Source: JAGOZV01 sp964346445
GTDB taxonomy: Bacteria; Patescibacteriota; Saccharimonadia; Saccharimonadales; Saccharimonadaceae
Length of the DNA: 6,024 nt
Assembly (NCBI GenBank): GCA_964346445.1
Contig: CAYFUI010000029.1
Span: 1-6,024 of the forward strand
Direction of reading: 5' to 3'
Notes under the pieces: model-generated
What the model saw: only the letters and a program-made list of their open reading frames with translations
Told to the model about the DNA's origin: nothing
The model's database searches: none
Program-made: the position numbers and the translations under genes
Shown: positions 1-6,024 of the stretch, in pieces
How the letters are laid out: every line of letters begins with the position of its first letter
Numbering within the stretch: position 1 is the stretch's first letter

Positions 1-10
1 CCGGATATAA

Positions 11-81
<71 letters not shown>

Positions 82-95
82 AAGGTGCTCCCCCT

Positions 96-130
<35 letters not shown>

Positions 131-871
131 AGCGCCGTCTATGTGAACTATTGGGCGCTATAAGCCTGTTATCCCCAGGGTAACTTTTATCCGTGTGCGC
201 TATCGATCCCACATTCATGTACTAATGTACGTATAGCGGGTCACTTGCTCCGACTTTCGTCTCTGATTGGAATGTACTCCTCACAGTCAAGCTGGCTTAT
301 GCGCATGCACTATCACTTCGATTTCCATACGAAGTTAGCCAACCTTTGAACGCCTCCGGTACTCTTTAGGAGGCAACCGCCCCAGTTAAACTACCCACCA
401 TACACGGTCCTCATACCGGATAACGGTACAAGTTAGATCAAAATCTTGGCAAGGGTGGTATTTCACTTGGCGACTCCACAAATACTAGCGTATCTGCTTC
501 AAAGTCTCCCACCTATTCTACACGGGCCAAAATTCGGAACAATGTAAAGCTGTAGTAAAGCTCCATGGGGTCTTCTCGTCCTGGTACGGACAGACGGCAT
601 CTTTACCGTCAATGCACTTTCACCGAGGCCTTCGCTGAGACAGTGCCCACATGATTACTCCGTTCGTGCGGGTCAGAACTTACCTGACAAGGAATTTCGC
701 TACCTTAGGACGGTTATAGTTACCGCCGCCATTGACTAGGGCTTCAGTTTGCACCGTTAAGCGCTCCCCTTAACCTTCCAGCATTGGGCAGGAGTCAGCC
801 CCTATACATCCACTTTCGTGTTAGCAGAGACTTGTGTTTTTGATAAACAGTTCCGTGGGCTCTTTCGCTGC

Positions 872-1106
872 GGCCCCCACATCGTCAGATGTGAGATATT
901 CGCGTTCAAAAGAACAATTTCATGTTACTTATCTCAGAAAAAATCTATAATTGGTTTATTAAAAAGGATTTTCGCCTCTAAATTGATAACTAATAGAAAT
1001 CAATTAGAGCGTACTCATTGCGTAAATAGTTACTTTACGCGTTTAACCTATTTTCACTCAATAACTCTTGCTGAGTGAACGCGGCTCATATCCGCCGAAG
1101 CGGGGG
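872..1106 (-). other. Helix 63 expansion segment within 23S rRNA
   Basis: Between the conserved sequences flanking helix 63 (CCGAAGTTACGG on one side, the AACAGT/TTTTTGAT region on the other) lie about 235 nt. From memory, B. subtilis has only a few tens of nt there. The segment is closed by GCCCCC (minus strand, from 1106) pairing with GGGGGC (ending at 872), so it reads as a lengthened helix and not as an intron. Visible hairpins in transcript order: a UUCG-capped stem, TTCACTCA/TGAGTGAA, GCGTAAA/TTTACGC, a 13-bp stem built from CGC, TCTAA and TTGAT with two single bulges, TGAGATA/TATCTCA containing GTTC/GAAC, and CACATC/GATGTG. It is much more AT-rich than the rRNA core. It might be retained in the ribosome or cut out as an intervening sequence. 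Confidence 0.8.
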
Positions 1107-2462
1107 CAGACCTTATTCCGAAGTTACGGTCGCTGTATTGCCGAGTTCCTTAGCGAAGGTTCTCTCGTAAGCCTTAGTCTACTCGACCCGAGCACCTGTG
1201 TTGGTTTGCGGTACGGGCGGCTAATTTCACACGTACACCTGCTTTTCTAGCCAGAGCCTTGATCAAAATTATTGTTTAAAAAACAACTTTCACTCCCTAT
1301 GCGTTCCCGCTAGGTTGGACGGATGTATACCAATAATCCGCTTTGACTACTTCTCCGTGAACAGTGTACAAAAATTAACCGGTTCAGGAATATTAACCTG
1401 ATGTCCATCGCCTACGCTATGCGCCTCGGCTTAGGCCCGACTAACCCTGAGATGATTAACATGGCTCAGGAATCCTTGCTCTTACGGCCGACAGGATTCT
1501 CACCTGTCTTATGGTTACTCATTCCAGCATTCTCACTTCCTAACGCTCCACAACACTTTTCAGTGCTGCTTCTCTGCAGATAGGAACGCTCCTCTACCAC
1601 TATATATTGCTATATAATCCATATCTTCGGTATTACGTTTAGCCCCGTTACATTTTCCACGCAAGATCTCTTGACTAGTGAGCTGTTACGCACTCTTTAA
1701 ATGAATGGCTGCTTCTAAGCCAACATCCTAGCTGTTTAAGAAATCTCACCTTGTTTCCCACTTAACGTAAATTTAGGGACCTTAGATGATGGTCTGGGCT
1801 GTTTCCCTTTTGAGCGTCGAGCTTAGCCCCGACGTTCTAACTGCCATGATTACATATATGGTATTCGTAGTTTGTTAAGGGTGGGTACAGTTGCCCGCCC
1901 CAGTCCTTTACAGAGCTCTACCCCCATATACTACTACATGACGCTAACCCTAAAGTTATTTCGAGGAGAACCAGCTATCTCCGAGTTCGATTGGCATTTC
2001 ACCGCTAACCACAGGTCATCCGAGCACTTTGCTGCGTACGACGGTTCGGTCCTTCGCCACCTATTACAGTGGTTTCAACCTGCCCATGGTTAGGTCACCC
2101 GGTTTCGGGTCTAATTCCGCACACTTATTCGCCCTATTCAGGCTCGCTTTCACTACGGCTCCGCCAATTGGCTTAACCTTGCGCACGAAATTAACTCGCT
2201 GGATCGTTCTACAAAAAGCACGCCGTCACCCAACAAGTGGGCTCCGACACCTTGTAAGCACTGAGTTTCAGGATCTTTTTCACTCCCCTCCCGGGGTTCT
2301 TTTCACCTTTCCATCGCTGTACTAGTTCACTATCGATCGTATATTATATTTAGCCTTGGCTGGTGGTCCAGCCGGATTCAGACAGGGTTTCTCGTGCCCC
2401 GCCCTACTCGATAAAACATGTATAAAGTCAGCGTCGTTTTCGCGTACACGGCTTTCACGCTC

Positions 2463-2655
2463 TTTGGCTAGTCATTCAAACTATTCTGCTAACCACGCTA
2501 TTTTTTTACTCTATCTAGCTTATGATAGTTGCTAGTCTCACGGCTAGACAACCGATAAATCAGTTTTCTAACCATGGGTTCATGTTATATCACAACCCCC
2601 TATAGATATTCGTCTATCATACTTATTTACTTCCGAAGAAGTAAAAACCTATAAG
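2463..2655 (-). other. Domain I expansion within 23S rRNA
   Basis: This stretch lies between the conserved AGCCCAAACC-like sequence and the GTGAAAGCCGTGTACGCG-like sequence of domain I (about E. coli 265-320, helices 16-18). It is about 195 nt, against roughly 55 in E. coli and roughly 100 in B. subtilis as I remember them. On the minus strand it contains an 8-bp stem TTTACTTC/GAAGTAAA capped by UUCG, then ATAGA/TCTAT, a GGGTT/AACCC pairing, and weaker CTAG and CTATC/GATAG stems. The GGGGTTGT motif resembles the matching Bacillus segment, so this is a lengthened variable region and not foreign DNA. Confidence 0.65.
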
Positions 2656-2948
2656 GTTTGGGCTCATCCCGTTTCGCTCGCCACTACTCCGAGAATCGTT
2701 ATTTACTTTCTTTTCCTCATCCTACTAAGATGTTTCAGTTCAGATGGTTACCTTTATCTACCCTATATATTCAGGCAGAAATAACTAGAGATGAATCTAG
2801 CTGGGTTTCCCCATTCGGAAATCTCCGGATTATAGCTTGTTGACAGCTACCCGAAGCTTATCGCAGTCTTCCACGTCCTTCATCGGTAATATACGTCTAG
2901 GCATCCACTACAGTGCTCTTGAGTACCTTTTTATGCATTGACTTAACT

Positions 2949-3107
2949 AGTAATTGCTATACATAATGTATTGGAAATTATATATGAATTACTGCCGTCA
3001 ATCTTAAAAAATTTTTCTTATCGACCAAATTGTTAAATTGCATTCACTCCACACTTTTGAGAGCAAATTTAAATTCTGTTAGAACTCCAATTTGCTTTCA
3101 AAGCAGC
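2949..3107 (-). other. 23S rRNA leader
   Basis: About 159 nt between the predicted 23S transcription start (near 3107) and the mature 5' end. Two structures are visible on the minus strand. One is a hairpin at 3063-3095, with GCAAATT pairing with AATTTGC around an inner GTTCT/AGAAT stem. The other is a pairing of AGTAATT (2987-2993) with AATTACT (2949-2955) immediately upstream of the rRNA. TGCTCTCAAAA (about 3055-3065), just after the first hairpin, resembles the start of the antitermination boxA sequence (TGCTCTTTAACA), but only the first six bases match fully. No protein gene is supported here; the plus-strand ORF at 3030-3230 overlaps the leader and promoter and looks like chance. Confidence 0.5.
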
Positions 3108-3113
3108 TTTACC

Positions 3114-3142
3114 ATTTTATCATTATTGATTTTGATTGTAAA
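3114..3142 (-). promoter_or_regulatory. Sigma70-type promoter of the 23S gene
   Basis: On the minus strand, -35 TTTACA (3137-3142) and -10 TAAAAT (3114-3119) are separated by exactly 17 nt (3120-3136). Each hexamer matches the consensus at five of six positions. Predicted transcription start is near 3107, giving a leader of about 159 nt before 23S. It lies just downstream of a minus-strand terminator, so 23S is probably a separate transcription unit. Inferred from sequence only; AT-rich DNA does produce chance matches, but spacing and position support it. Confidence 0.7.
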
Positions 3143-3180
3143 GGCTTTTTTGAAGGTTTTTGAATTGTTAGAGATAAATA

Positions 3181-3223
3181 AAACCCCTGATTGCGATTTA
3201 ATTTATCTTAATCGCCAGAGGTT
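3181..3223 (-). terminator. Minus-strand terminator upstream of the 23S promoter
   Basis: On the minus strand AACCUCUG pairs with CAGGGGUU (one U-G pair), continues after a 3-nt bulge with GCGAU/AUCGC, and has a 13-nt AU-rich loop. The downstream sequence is UUUUAUUUAU. On the plus strand the same stem has a C-A mismatch and a poorer U tract, which favours minus-strand use. It would stop transcripts coming from the tRNA side before the 23S promoter. The loop is long for a terminator, so a processing stem is an alternative. Confidence 0.6.
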
Positions 3224-3401
3224 CTTTTGAACATTCGCTTAACTTCTTTTAATTATACACACACTTTTTTTATTATGCAAGCCTTTTTTTGAAAAAAGTC
3301 CATAAAAAGCCGACTTTTTTTACTTTAACAGGGGTCAGAAAAAATAAAAAAGTAAGTATTTATTAGCAAACCCATACCCTAACTGCCAAATATGGATATT
3401 A
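3224..3401. other. AT-rich intergenic gap with an inverted repeat
   Basis: No gene is supported here. The stretch holds long A and T runs and a 9-bp inverted repeat, AAAAAAGTC (3292-3300) with GACTTTTTT (3312-3320). A competing stem CTTTTTT/AAAAAAG overlaps it at about 3284-3298. Either could be a weak terminator or simply low-complexity DNA ahead of the promoter at 3402. Confidence 0.4.
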
Positions 3402-3417
3402 TGATAGACTTATAATA
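3402..3417 (+). promoter_or_regulatory. Probable promoter of the membrane aminopropyltransferase-like gene, giving a very short or absent leader
   Basis: An extended -10 TGA-TAGACT (3402-3410) ends 7 nt before the ATG, which would place the transcription start on or next to the start codon. Overlapping alternatives TATTAT (3397-3402) and TATGAT (3400-3405) would give leaders of only 6-9 nt. TATAAT at 3411-3416 is a better hexamer but would start transcription inside the gene. No Shine-Dalgarno sequence precedes the ATG, although the 16S 3' end (CCTCCTTT) could pair with one. Confidence 0.45.
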
Positions 3418-4836
3418 ATGAAAGAGCGTAAACTATTAGTCATCTCATTTATTAATGGCGCCGGCTTAATGACCTTTGAGCTAGTAGCCGCCCGTCTCCT
3501 GGCGCCAACTATCGGCAGCTCCACTTATATATGGACGAGTGTTATAGGGGTTATAATGGCAATGCTAGCCTTAGGATCCTGGCTAGGCGGTAGAATAGCT
3601 GACAAAAGAGAAAAAACTATAGATATCGCCCTACTATTATTGTATGGGGCATTAGCCATTGCCGCCGTATTAGCGTACTCAGCACCCATCTTAAACTTAC
3701 TAGCGGCAAGCAACCTAGATCCGCGGCTGGCAGGCACCCTCGCCTCCCTTTTTCTATTTGCACCCGCCAGCTTCATCATAGGCTTTAGCGCCCCATACCT
3801 TGCAAAACTTAACATAAAATCTTTAGAAGACAGTGGTCGTTCTGTGGCAAACCTGGATTCTATAAATGCTGTTGGTGGCATTGCAGGTACCTTTATAACT
3901 GGCTTTATTTTGTTCTCCGTATTCAGCACTACAGCTATATTATTAATTCTTATAACCATCTTCACTATCACTAGCTGGACAATTTTACCCAACAAGAAAC
4001 TATCATTACGTGTCACTATAACTATTATAATTATTAGTTTTGTTTTACAGGCGCCAATAGCTAAAGCGACTGCTATAGAAACATCAACGGCCCACTATAA
4101 TATATATGACATTAAATATGATGCCTCTATAGCCCGTGTGTTAAGGACTGGCCCCAGCGGTTACCAGTCTGGAATAAACCTAAACAACCCAGATGATTTA
4201 ATTTTTTGGTATACACAGAAGATGGCGCAAATAGTAAAGGAGGCGCCTAAGAAAGATAATATTCTTATATTAGGCGGTGGTGCTTACACTCTTCCCAGGT
4301 ACCTTGCGCAAACCTACCCCAACTCACACATAGATGTAGTGGAGATTGACCCAGAGCTAGTGAATATTTCACAAAAATATTTTTATTACAAGCAACCCCA
4401 CAACGTCACCCACATAACCAGCGATGCTCGCACCTATATAAATACAGCCGCATCTAGTTACGATATTATACTTATTGATATATATAGCGACACAAGTGTA
4501 CCTTTTACTATTCTTAGTGGAGAGTATGGTAAAAAAATTAAGCAGCTCACCAACCCTACAAGTGTCGTAGCTGCTAATATTATTGCTGATGACACACCAG
4601 GCAACTGCCACCCCTTCTTCTTAGCATCTATTACTCCTTATGGCGATAATTTTAAATATAGTTTTTATTATAAAGATGGTATAGGAATCTCTAATATAGT
4701 GGCCGTTTTTACAGACGACCAAGATTTTACTCCGCCTACTGATTCCATAAAAATGACTCCGTCACTACAAGGCGCTCCAAGATATAACGACCAGTACGCA
4801 CCAGCAGAGAGCCTCCAATTCAAATGTAGGCAATAA
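3418..4836 (+). CDS. Fused membrane protein / spermidine-synthase-like protein (472 aa)
   Basis: The N-terminal half has about seven predicted membrane helices (roughly residues 7-29, 38-60, 69-92, 104-125, 146-168, 170-188, 196-215). The rest is a cytoplasmic Rossmann fold of the spermidine-synthase (SpeE-like) class. Visible motifs: glycine-rich LGGGAY (285-290), the acidic strand end VEIDPE (E309, D311), SDAR (335-338, where the Asp normally contacts the adenine) and LIDIYSD (D354, D358), the position of the catalytic Asp in aminopropyltransferases. This layout is that of the widespread fused MFS/spermidine synthase family. True enzymes use decarboxylated S-adenosylmethionine and putrescine, but the function of these fusions is largely unproven, so the substrate is unknown. 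Only half an MFS domain is present. The ATG at 3418 is the only sensible start; the next Met is at residue 18, inside helix 1. It lies antisense inside the rRNA spacer and ends 26 bp from the tRNA-Ile 3' end. Confidence 0.85.
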   Translation: MKERKLLVISFINGAGLMTFELVAARLLAPTIGSSTYIWTSVIGVIMAMLALGSWLGGRIADKREKTIDIALLLLYGALAIAAVLAYSAPILNLLAASNLDPRLAGTLASLFLFAPASFIIGFSAPYLAKLNIKSLEDSGRSVANLDSINAVGGIAGTFITGFILFSVFSTTAILLILITIFTITSWTILPNKKLSLRVTITIIIISFVLQAPIAKATAIETSTAHYNIYDIKYDASIARVLRTGPSGYQSGINLNNPDDLIFWYTQKMAQIVKEAPKKDNILILGGGAYTLPRYLAQTYPNSHIDVVEIDPELVNISQKYFYYKQPHNVTHITSDARTYINTAASSYDIILIDIYSDTSVPFTILSGEYGKKIKQLTNPTSVVAANIIADDTPGNCHPFFLASITPYGDNFKYSFYYKDGIGISNIVAVFTDDQDFTPPTDSIKMTPSLQGAPRYNDQYAPAESLQFKCRQ

Positions 4837-4838
4837 AA

Positions 4839-4862
4839 AACATCCCCTTAAGGATGTTATTT
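4839..4862. terminator. Two-way terminator shared by the 472-aa gene and the tRNA cluster
   Basis: AACATCC (4839-4845) pairs with GGATGTT (4852-4858) around a 6-nt loop. On the minus strand it is followed by a run of six T, counting the last stem bases, and starts a few nt after the CCA of tRNA-Ile. On the plus strand it follows the stop codon by two bases and is followed by ATTTT. Strong for the tRNA direction, moderate for the protein gene. Confidence 0.8.
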
Positions 4863-4939
4863 TGGTGGGCGATGAGGGACTTGAACCTCCGACCTCGTCA
4901 TTATCAGTGACGCGCTCTAACCAGCTGAGCTAATCGCCC
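4863..4939 (-). tRNA. tRNA-Ile (anticodon GAU)
   Basis: 77 nt with an encoded CCA end (4863-4865). The acceptor stem GGGCGAT/ATCGCCC is perfect, the D-arm is GCTC/GAGC, and the anticodon stem CGTCA/TGACG encloses loop CTGATAA with anticodon GAT. The T-arm is GGAGG-TTCAAGT-CCCTC, which leaves an A51-C63 mismatch next to a G-U pair, a slight oddity. It is the last RNA of a minus-strand cluster after tRNA-Ala and a short hairpin RNA. It decodes AUC and AUU. Confidence 0.97.
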
Positions 4940-4962
4940 TTACCTAAAAACTCTTACATTTT

Positions 4963-5000
4963 TGGTGGAGCGTGCACAGACTTTCGCCTGGCAGCGCCCC
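4963..5000 (-). ncRNA. 38-nt tRNA-Ala-like minihelix with an ACCA tail
   Basis: Transcribed from 5000 to 4963. GGGGCG pairs with CGCUCC, then (past a bulged C) UGC with GCA, then (past a bulged U) CAGGC with GUCUG, closed by a GAAA tetraloop: 14 pairs in all. The single-stranded 3' tail is ACCA. The third pair is G-U, the identity element of alanyl-tRNA. The outer end repeats that of the neighbouring tRNA-Ala (GGGGC at the 5' side, GCUCCACCA at the 3' side), while the sixth pair has changed from A-U to G-C, keeping the helix. There is no D-arm, anticodon arm or T-arm. It starts 3 nt after the CCA of tRNA-Ala and ends 23 nt before tRNA-Ile. It could be an acceptor mimic, a remnant of a deleted tRNA or a processing signal. 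tmRNA also has a GGGG...CUCCACCA end, but this RNA is far too short. The structure is clear; a functional RNA is inferred. Confidence 0.55.
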
Positions 5001-5003
5001 ATA

Positions 5004-5080
5004 TGGTGGAGCAACAGGGACTCGAACCCTGGACCCCCTGCTTGCAAAGCAGGTGCTCTAGCCAACTGAGCTATTGCCCC
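5004..5080 (-). tRNA. tRNA-Ala (anticodon UGC)
   Basis: 77 nt with an encoded CCA (5004-5006). Acceptor stem GGGGCAA/TTGCTCC with the G3-U70 wobble used by alanyl-tRNA synthetase, D-arm GCTC/GAGC, anticodon stem CCTGC/GCAGG around TTTGCAA (anticodon TGC), and a perfect T-arm CAGGG/CCCTG. It is the first gene of the minus-strand cluster, about 20 nt from the predicted start of transcription. The usual bacterial spacer order is Ile then Ala; here Ala comes first. Confidence 0.98.
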
Positions 5081-5106
5081 ATGGTTTGTGTTATTAGGCT
5101 TTATTT

Positions 5107-5135
5107 ATTTTACTCTATCCTCCCTATAAATTCAA
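5107..5135 (-). promoter_or_regulatory. Promoter of the tRNA-Ala / minihelix / tRNA-Ile cluster
   Basis: On the minus strand, -35 TTGAAT (5130-5135) and -10 TAAAAT (5107-5112) are 17 nt apart. Predicted start of transcription is near 5100, 20 nt before tRNA-Ala. It is nearly the same design as the 23S promoter (TTTACA-17-TAAAAT). It lies back to back with the promoter of the small plus-strand gene. Confidence 0.7.
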
Positions 5136-5173
5136 GATACTACTAAAAACCTTAAAACAAGAAACTCCTATTA

Positions 5174-5182
5174 TGCTATAAT
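5174..5182 (+). promoter_or_regulatory. Extended -10 promoter of the 76-aa gene, probably leaderless
   Basis: TGC-TATAAT is a perfect extended -10 element. It ends at 5182, and the ATG begins at 5189, so transcription would start at the A of the start codon or within a base or two. No convincing -35 is seen (an AT-rich TTAAAA lies 19 nt upstream) and there is no Shine-Dalgarno sequence. Confidence 0.65.
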
Positions 5183-5188
5183 TATTCC

Positions 5189-5419
5189 ATGTATGAATTC
5201 AGTCTTGGTTCGTTTATTTTAGGTATCGCCTTAATGGCGGCGGGTGCCGCTATGGTTTACTTCCATAAACAATTATCACAAATGTTTATGGGCGGACCAG
5301 GCATGTATAGTAAATATAAGCTATATGGTTTAATGGTGAGCATCTTGGGAATACTCTTATTGTTTAATATTCCTCAACTAGTATTAGAAGCAATCGTCAG
5401 AATGTTTTTTGGTCGTTAA
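5189..5419 (+). CDS. Small protein with two membrane helices (76 aa), function unknown
   Basis: I do not recognise a family. The protein has a short N-terminus, a first hydrophobic helix rich in Ala and Gly (about residues 7-25), a polar and glycine-containing linker with several Lys and Tyr residues (about 26-45), a second helix (about 46-66) and a short tail ending in Arg. The positive residues in the linker suggest that the loop faces the cytoplasm, with both ends outside. The ATG at 5189 is supported by the perfect extended -10 immediately upstream. The gene lies alone between the tRNA promoter and a two-way terminator, antisense to the rRNA genes on both sides. No signal peptide cleavage site is evident. 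A real gene is likely because promoter, start, stop and terminator fit together. Confidence 0.7.
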   Translation: MYEFSLGSFILGIALMAAGAAMVYFHKQLSQMFMGGPGMYSKYKLYGLMVSILGILLLFNIPQLVLEAIVRMFFGR

Positions 5420-5456
5420 TTATAAAAAAATAATTTGAACAAAAAATGAACAAAAA

Positions 5457-5479
5457 AACCTCCCATAAGGGGAGGTTTT
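5457..5479. terminator. Two-way terminator between the 76-aa gene and 16S
   Basis: AACCTCCC (5457-5464) pairs with GGGAGGTT (5470-5477) around a 5-nt loop. On the minus strand it is followed by TTTTTGTTCATTTTTTG, a strong U tract that would end the 16S transcript. On the plus strand it is followed by TTGGTTT, weaker but usable for the 76-aa gene, whose stop lies 37 bp upstream. Confidence 0.85.
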
Positions 5480-5656
5480 GGTTTAACAACTTAGCTGTGC
5501 AATTCATCGTCAGATTATGTAATCAAGATTTTTTGAACTTAGTCTTGTTCTATGGAATGAATCCAAGAACTACATTAGTAAGTAAGCTCGTCTTACTAAA
5601 AAGACCGACCTAGCTTCAACTGTTGATTGCTCGAACAGTTGGCATAACTCTCCCTA
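5480..5656 (-). other. 16S rRNA trailer with three hairpins
   Basis: About 177 nt between the 16S 3' end and its terminator, with no gene. Inverted repeats: CAACTGTT/AACAGTTG (5617-5641), TTAGTAAG/CTTACTAA (5575-5599), and GTTCT plus TGGA pairing with TCCA plus AGAAC, with one bulge (5547-5570). A partner for a 16S processing stem would lie upstream of 16S, outside the window. The hairpins may guide end maturation. Confidence 0.5.

Positions 5657-6024
<368 letters not shown>

Noticed and set aside
872..1106. A group I or homing intron in 23S
   Set aside because: No endonuclease ORF or group I core is seen, and the segment is closed by the native helix 63 stem, so expansion fits better.
818..2843. 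Several plus-strand ORFs of 60-98 codons across the first 2.9 kb
   Set aside because: They lie antisense inside conserved 23S rRNA, and their readings come from rRNA core sequence. None has a promoter or a recognisable protein.
3030..3230. Plus-strand ORF of 66 codons
   Set aside because: It covers the 23S leader, promoter and terminator hairpin, and shows no protein-like composition or start signal.
3292..3320. A CRISPR repeat or mobile-element end
   Set aside because: It is a single AT-rich inverted repeat with no spacers, transposase or target duplication.
3411..3416. TATAAT as the -10 of the 472-aa gene
   Set aside because: It would start transcription about five bases inside the gene and lose the start codon. 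The next Met lies within the first membrane helix.
3525..4016. Minus-strand ORF of 163 codons
   Set aside because: It is a shadow of the 472-aa gene, whose sense frame has clear domain motifs and membrane helices.
4369..4611. Minus-strand ORF of 80 codons
   Set aside because: It is antisense to the Rossmann domain of the 472-aa gene and has no independent support.
4963..5000. A tmRNA end or an ordinary terminator
   Set aside because: The hairpin is complete at 38 nt with no tag reading frame, and it is not followed by a U tract (AAAATG follows).

Overview
This window is a fragment of a low-GC genome from the Patescibacteria (CPR), most likely Candidatus Saccharibacteria (TM7). I base this on the 16S part, which matches my memory of Saccharibacteria between E. 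coli positions 1200 and 1510, and on the 23S architecture. No database search was possible. All RNA genes lie on the minus strand, and both protein genes lie on the plus strand.

Layout, left to right. Positions 1-2948 hold a 23S rRNA gene that is cut off at its 3' end (roughly E. coli 1-2619) and carries two expansions, one in helix 63 and one in domain I. Positions 2949-3223 hold a leader, a good sigma70-type promoter for the 23S, and a minus-strand terminator upstream of it. Positions 3224-3417 are an AT-rich gap. Positions 3418-4836 encode a seven-helix membrane protein fused to a spermidine-synthase-like domain. A two-way hairpin terminator follows. Positions 4863-5080 are a tRNA cluster transcribed as tRNA-Ala(UGC), then a 38-nt hairpin ending in ACCA, then tRNA-Ile(GAU), with its own promoter at 5107-5135. 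Positions 5189-5419 encode a small protein with two membrane helices. Another two-way terminator, a structured 16S trailer and the 3' part of a 16S gene (5657-6024, roughly E. coli 1161-1542) complete the window.

The order 16S-tRNA-tRNA-23S on one strand looks like a former ribosomal operon. Its 2.7-kb spacer now holds two genes on the opposite strand, and terminators and promoters divide it into three units: 16S alone, the tRNA cluster, and 23S alone. The rRNA genes therefore appear adjacent but not co-transcribed.

The most unusual item is the 38-nt hairpin between the tRNAs. It copies the tRNA-Ala acceptor end, including a G3-U wobble and an encoded CCA, but has no tRNA body. The rRNAs also carry natural bases at drug-binding positions: 23S A2057/G2058/U2611, 16S A1409-U1491 and 16S U1192. 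These predict intrinsic insensitivity to macrolides, to spectinomycin and possibly to some aminoglycosides. Both protein genes appear to have leaderless or nearly leaderless mRNAs.
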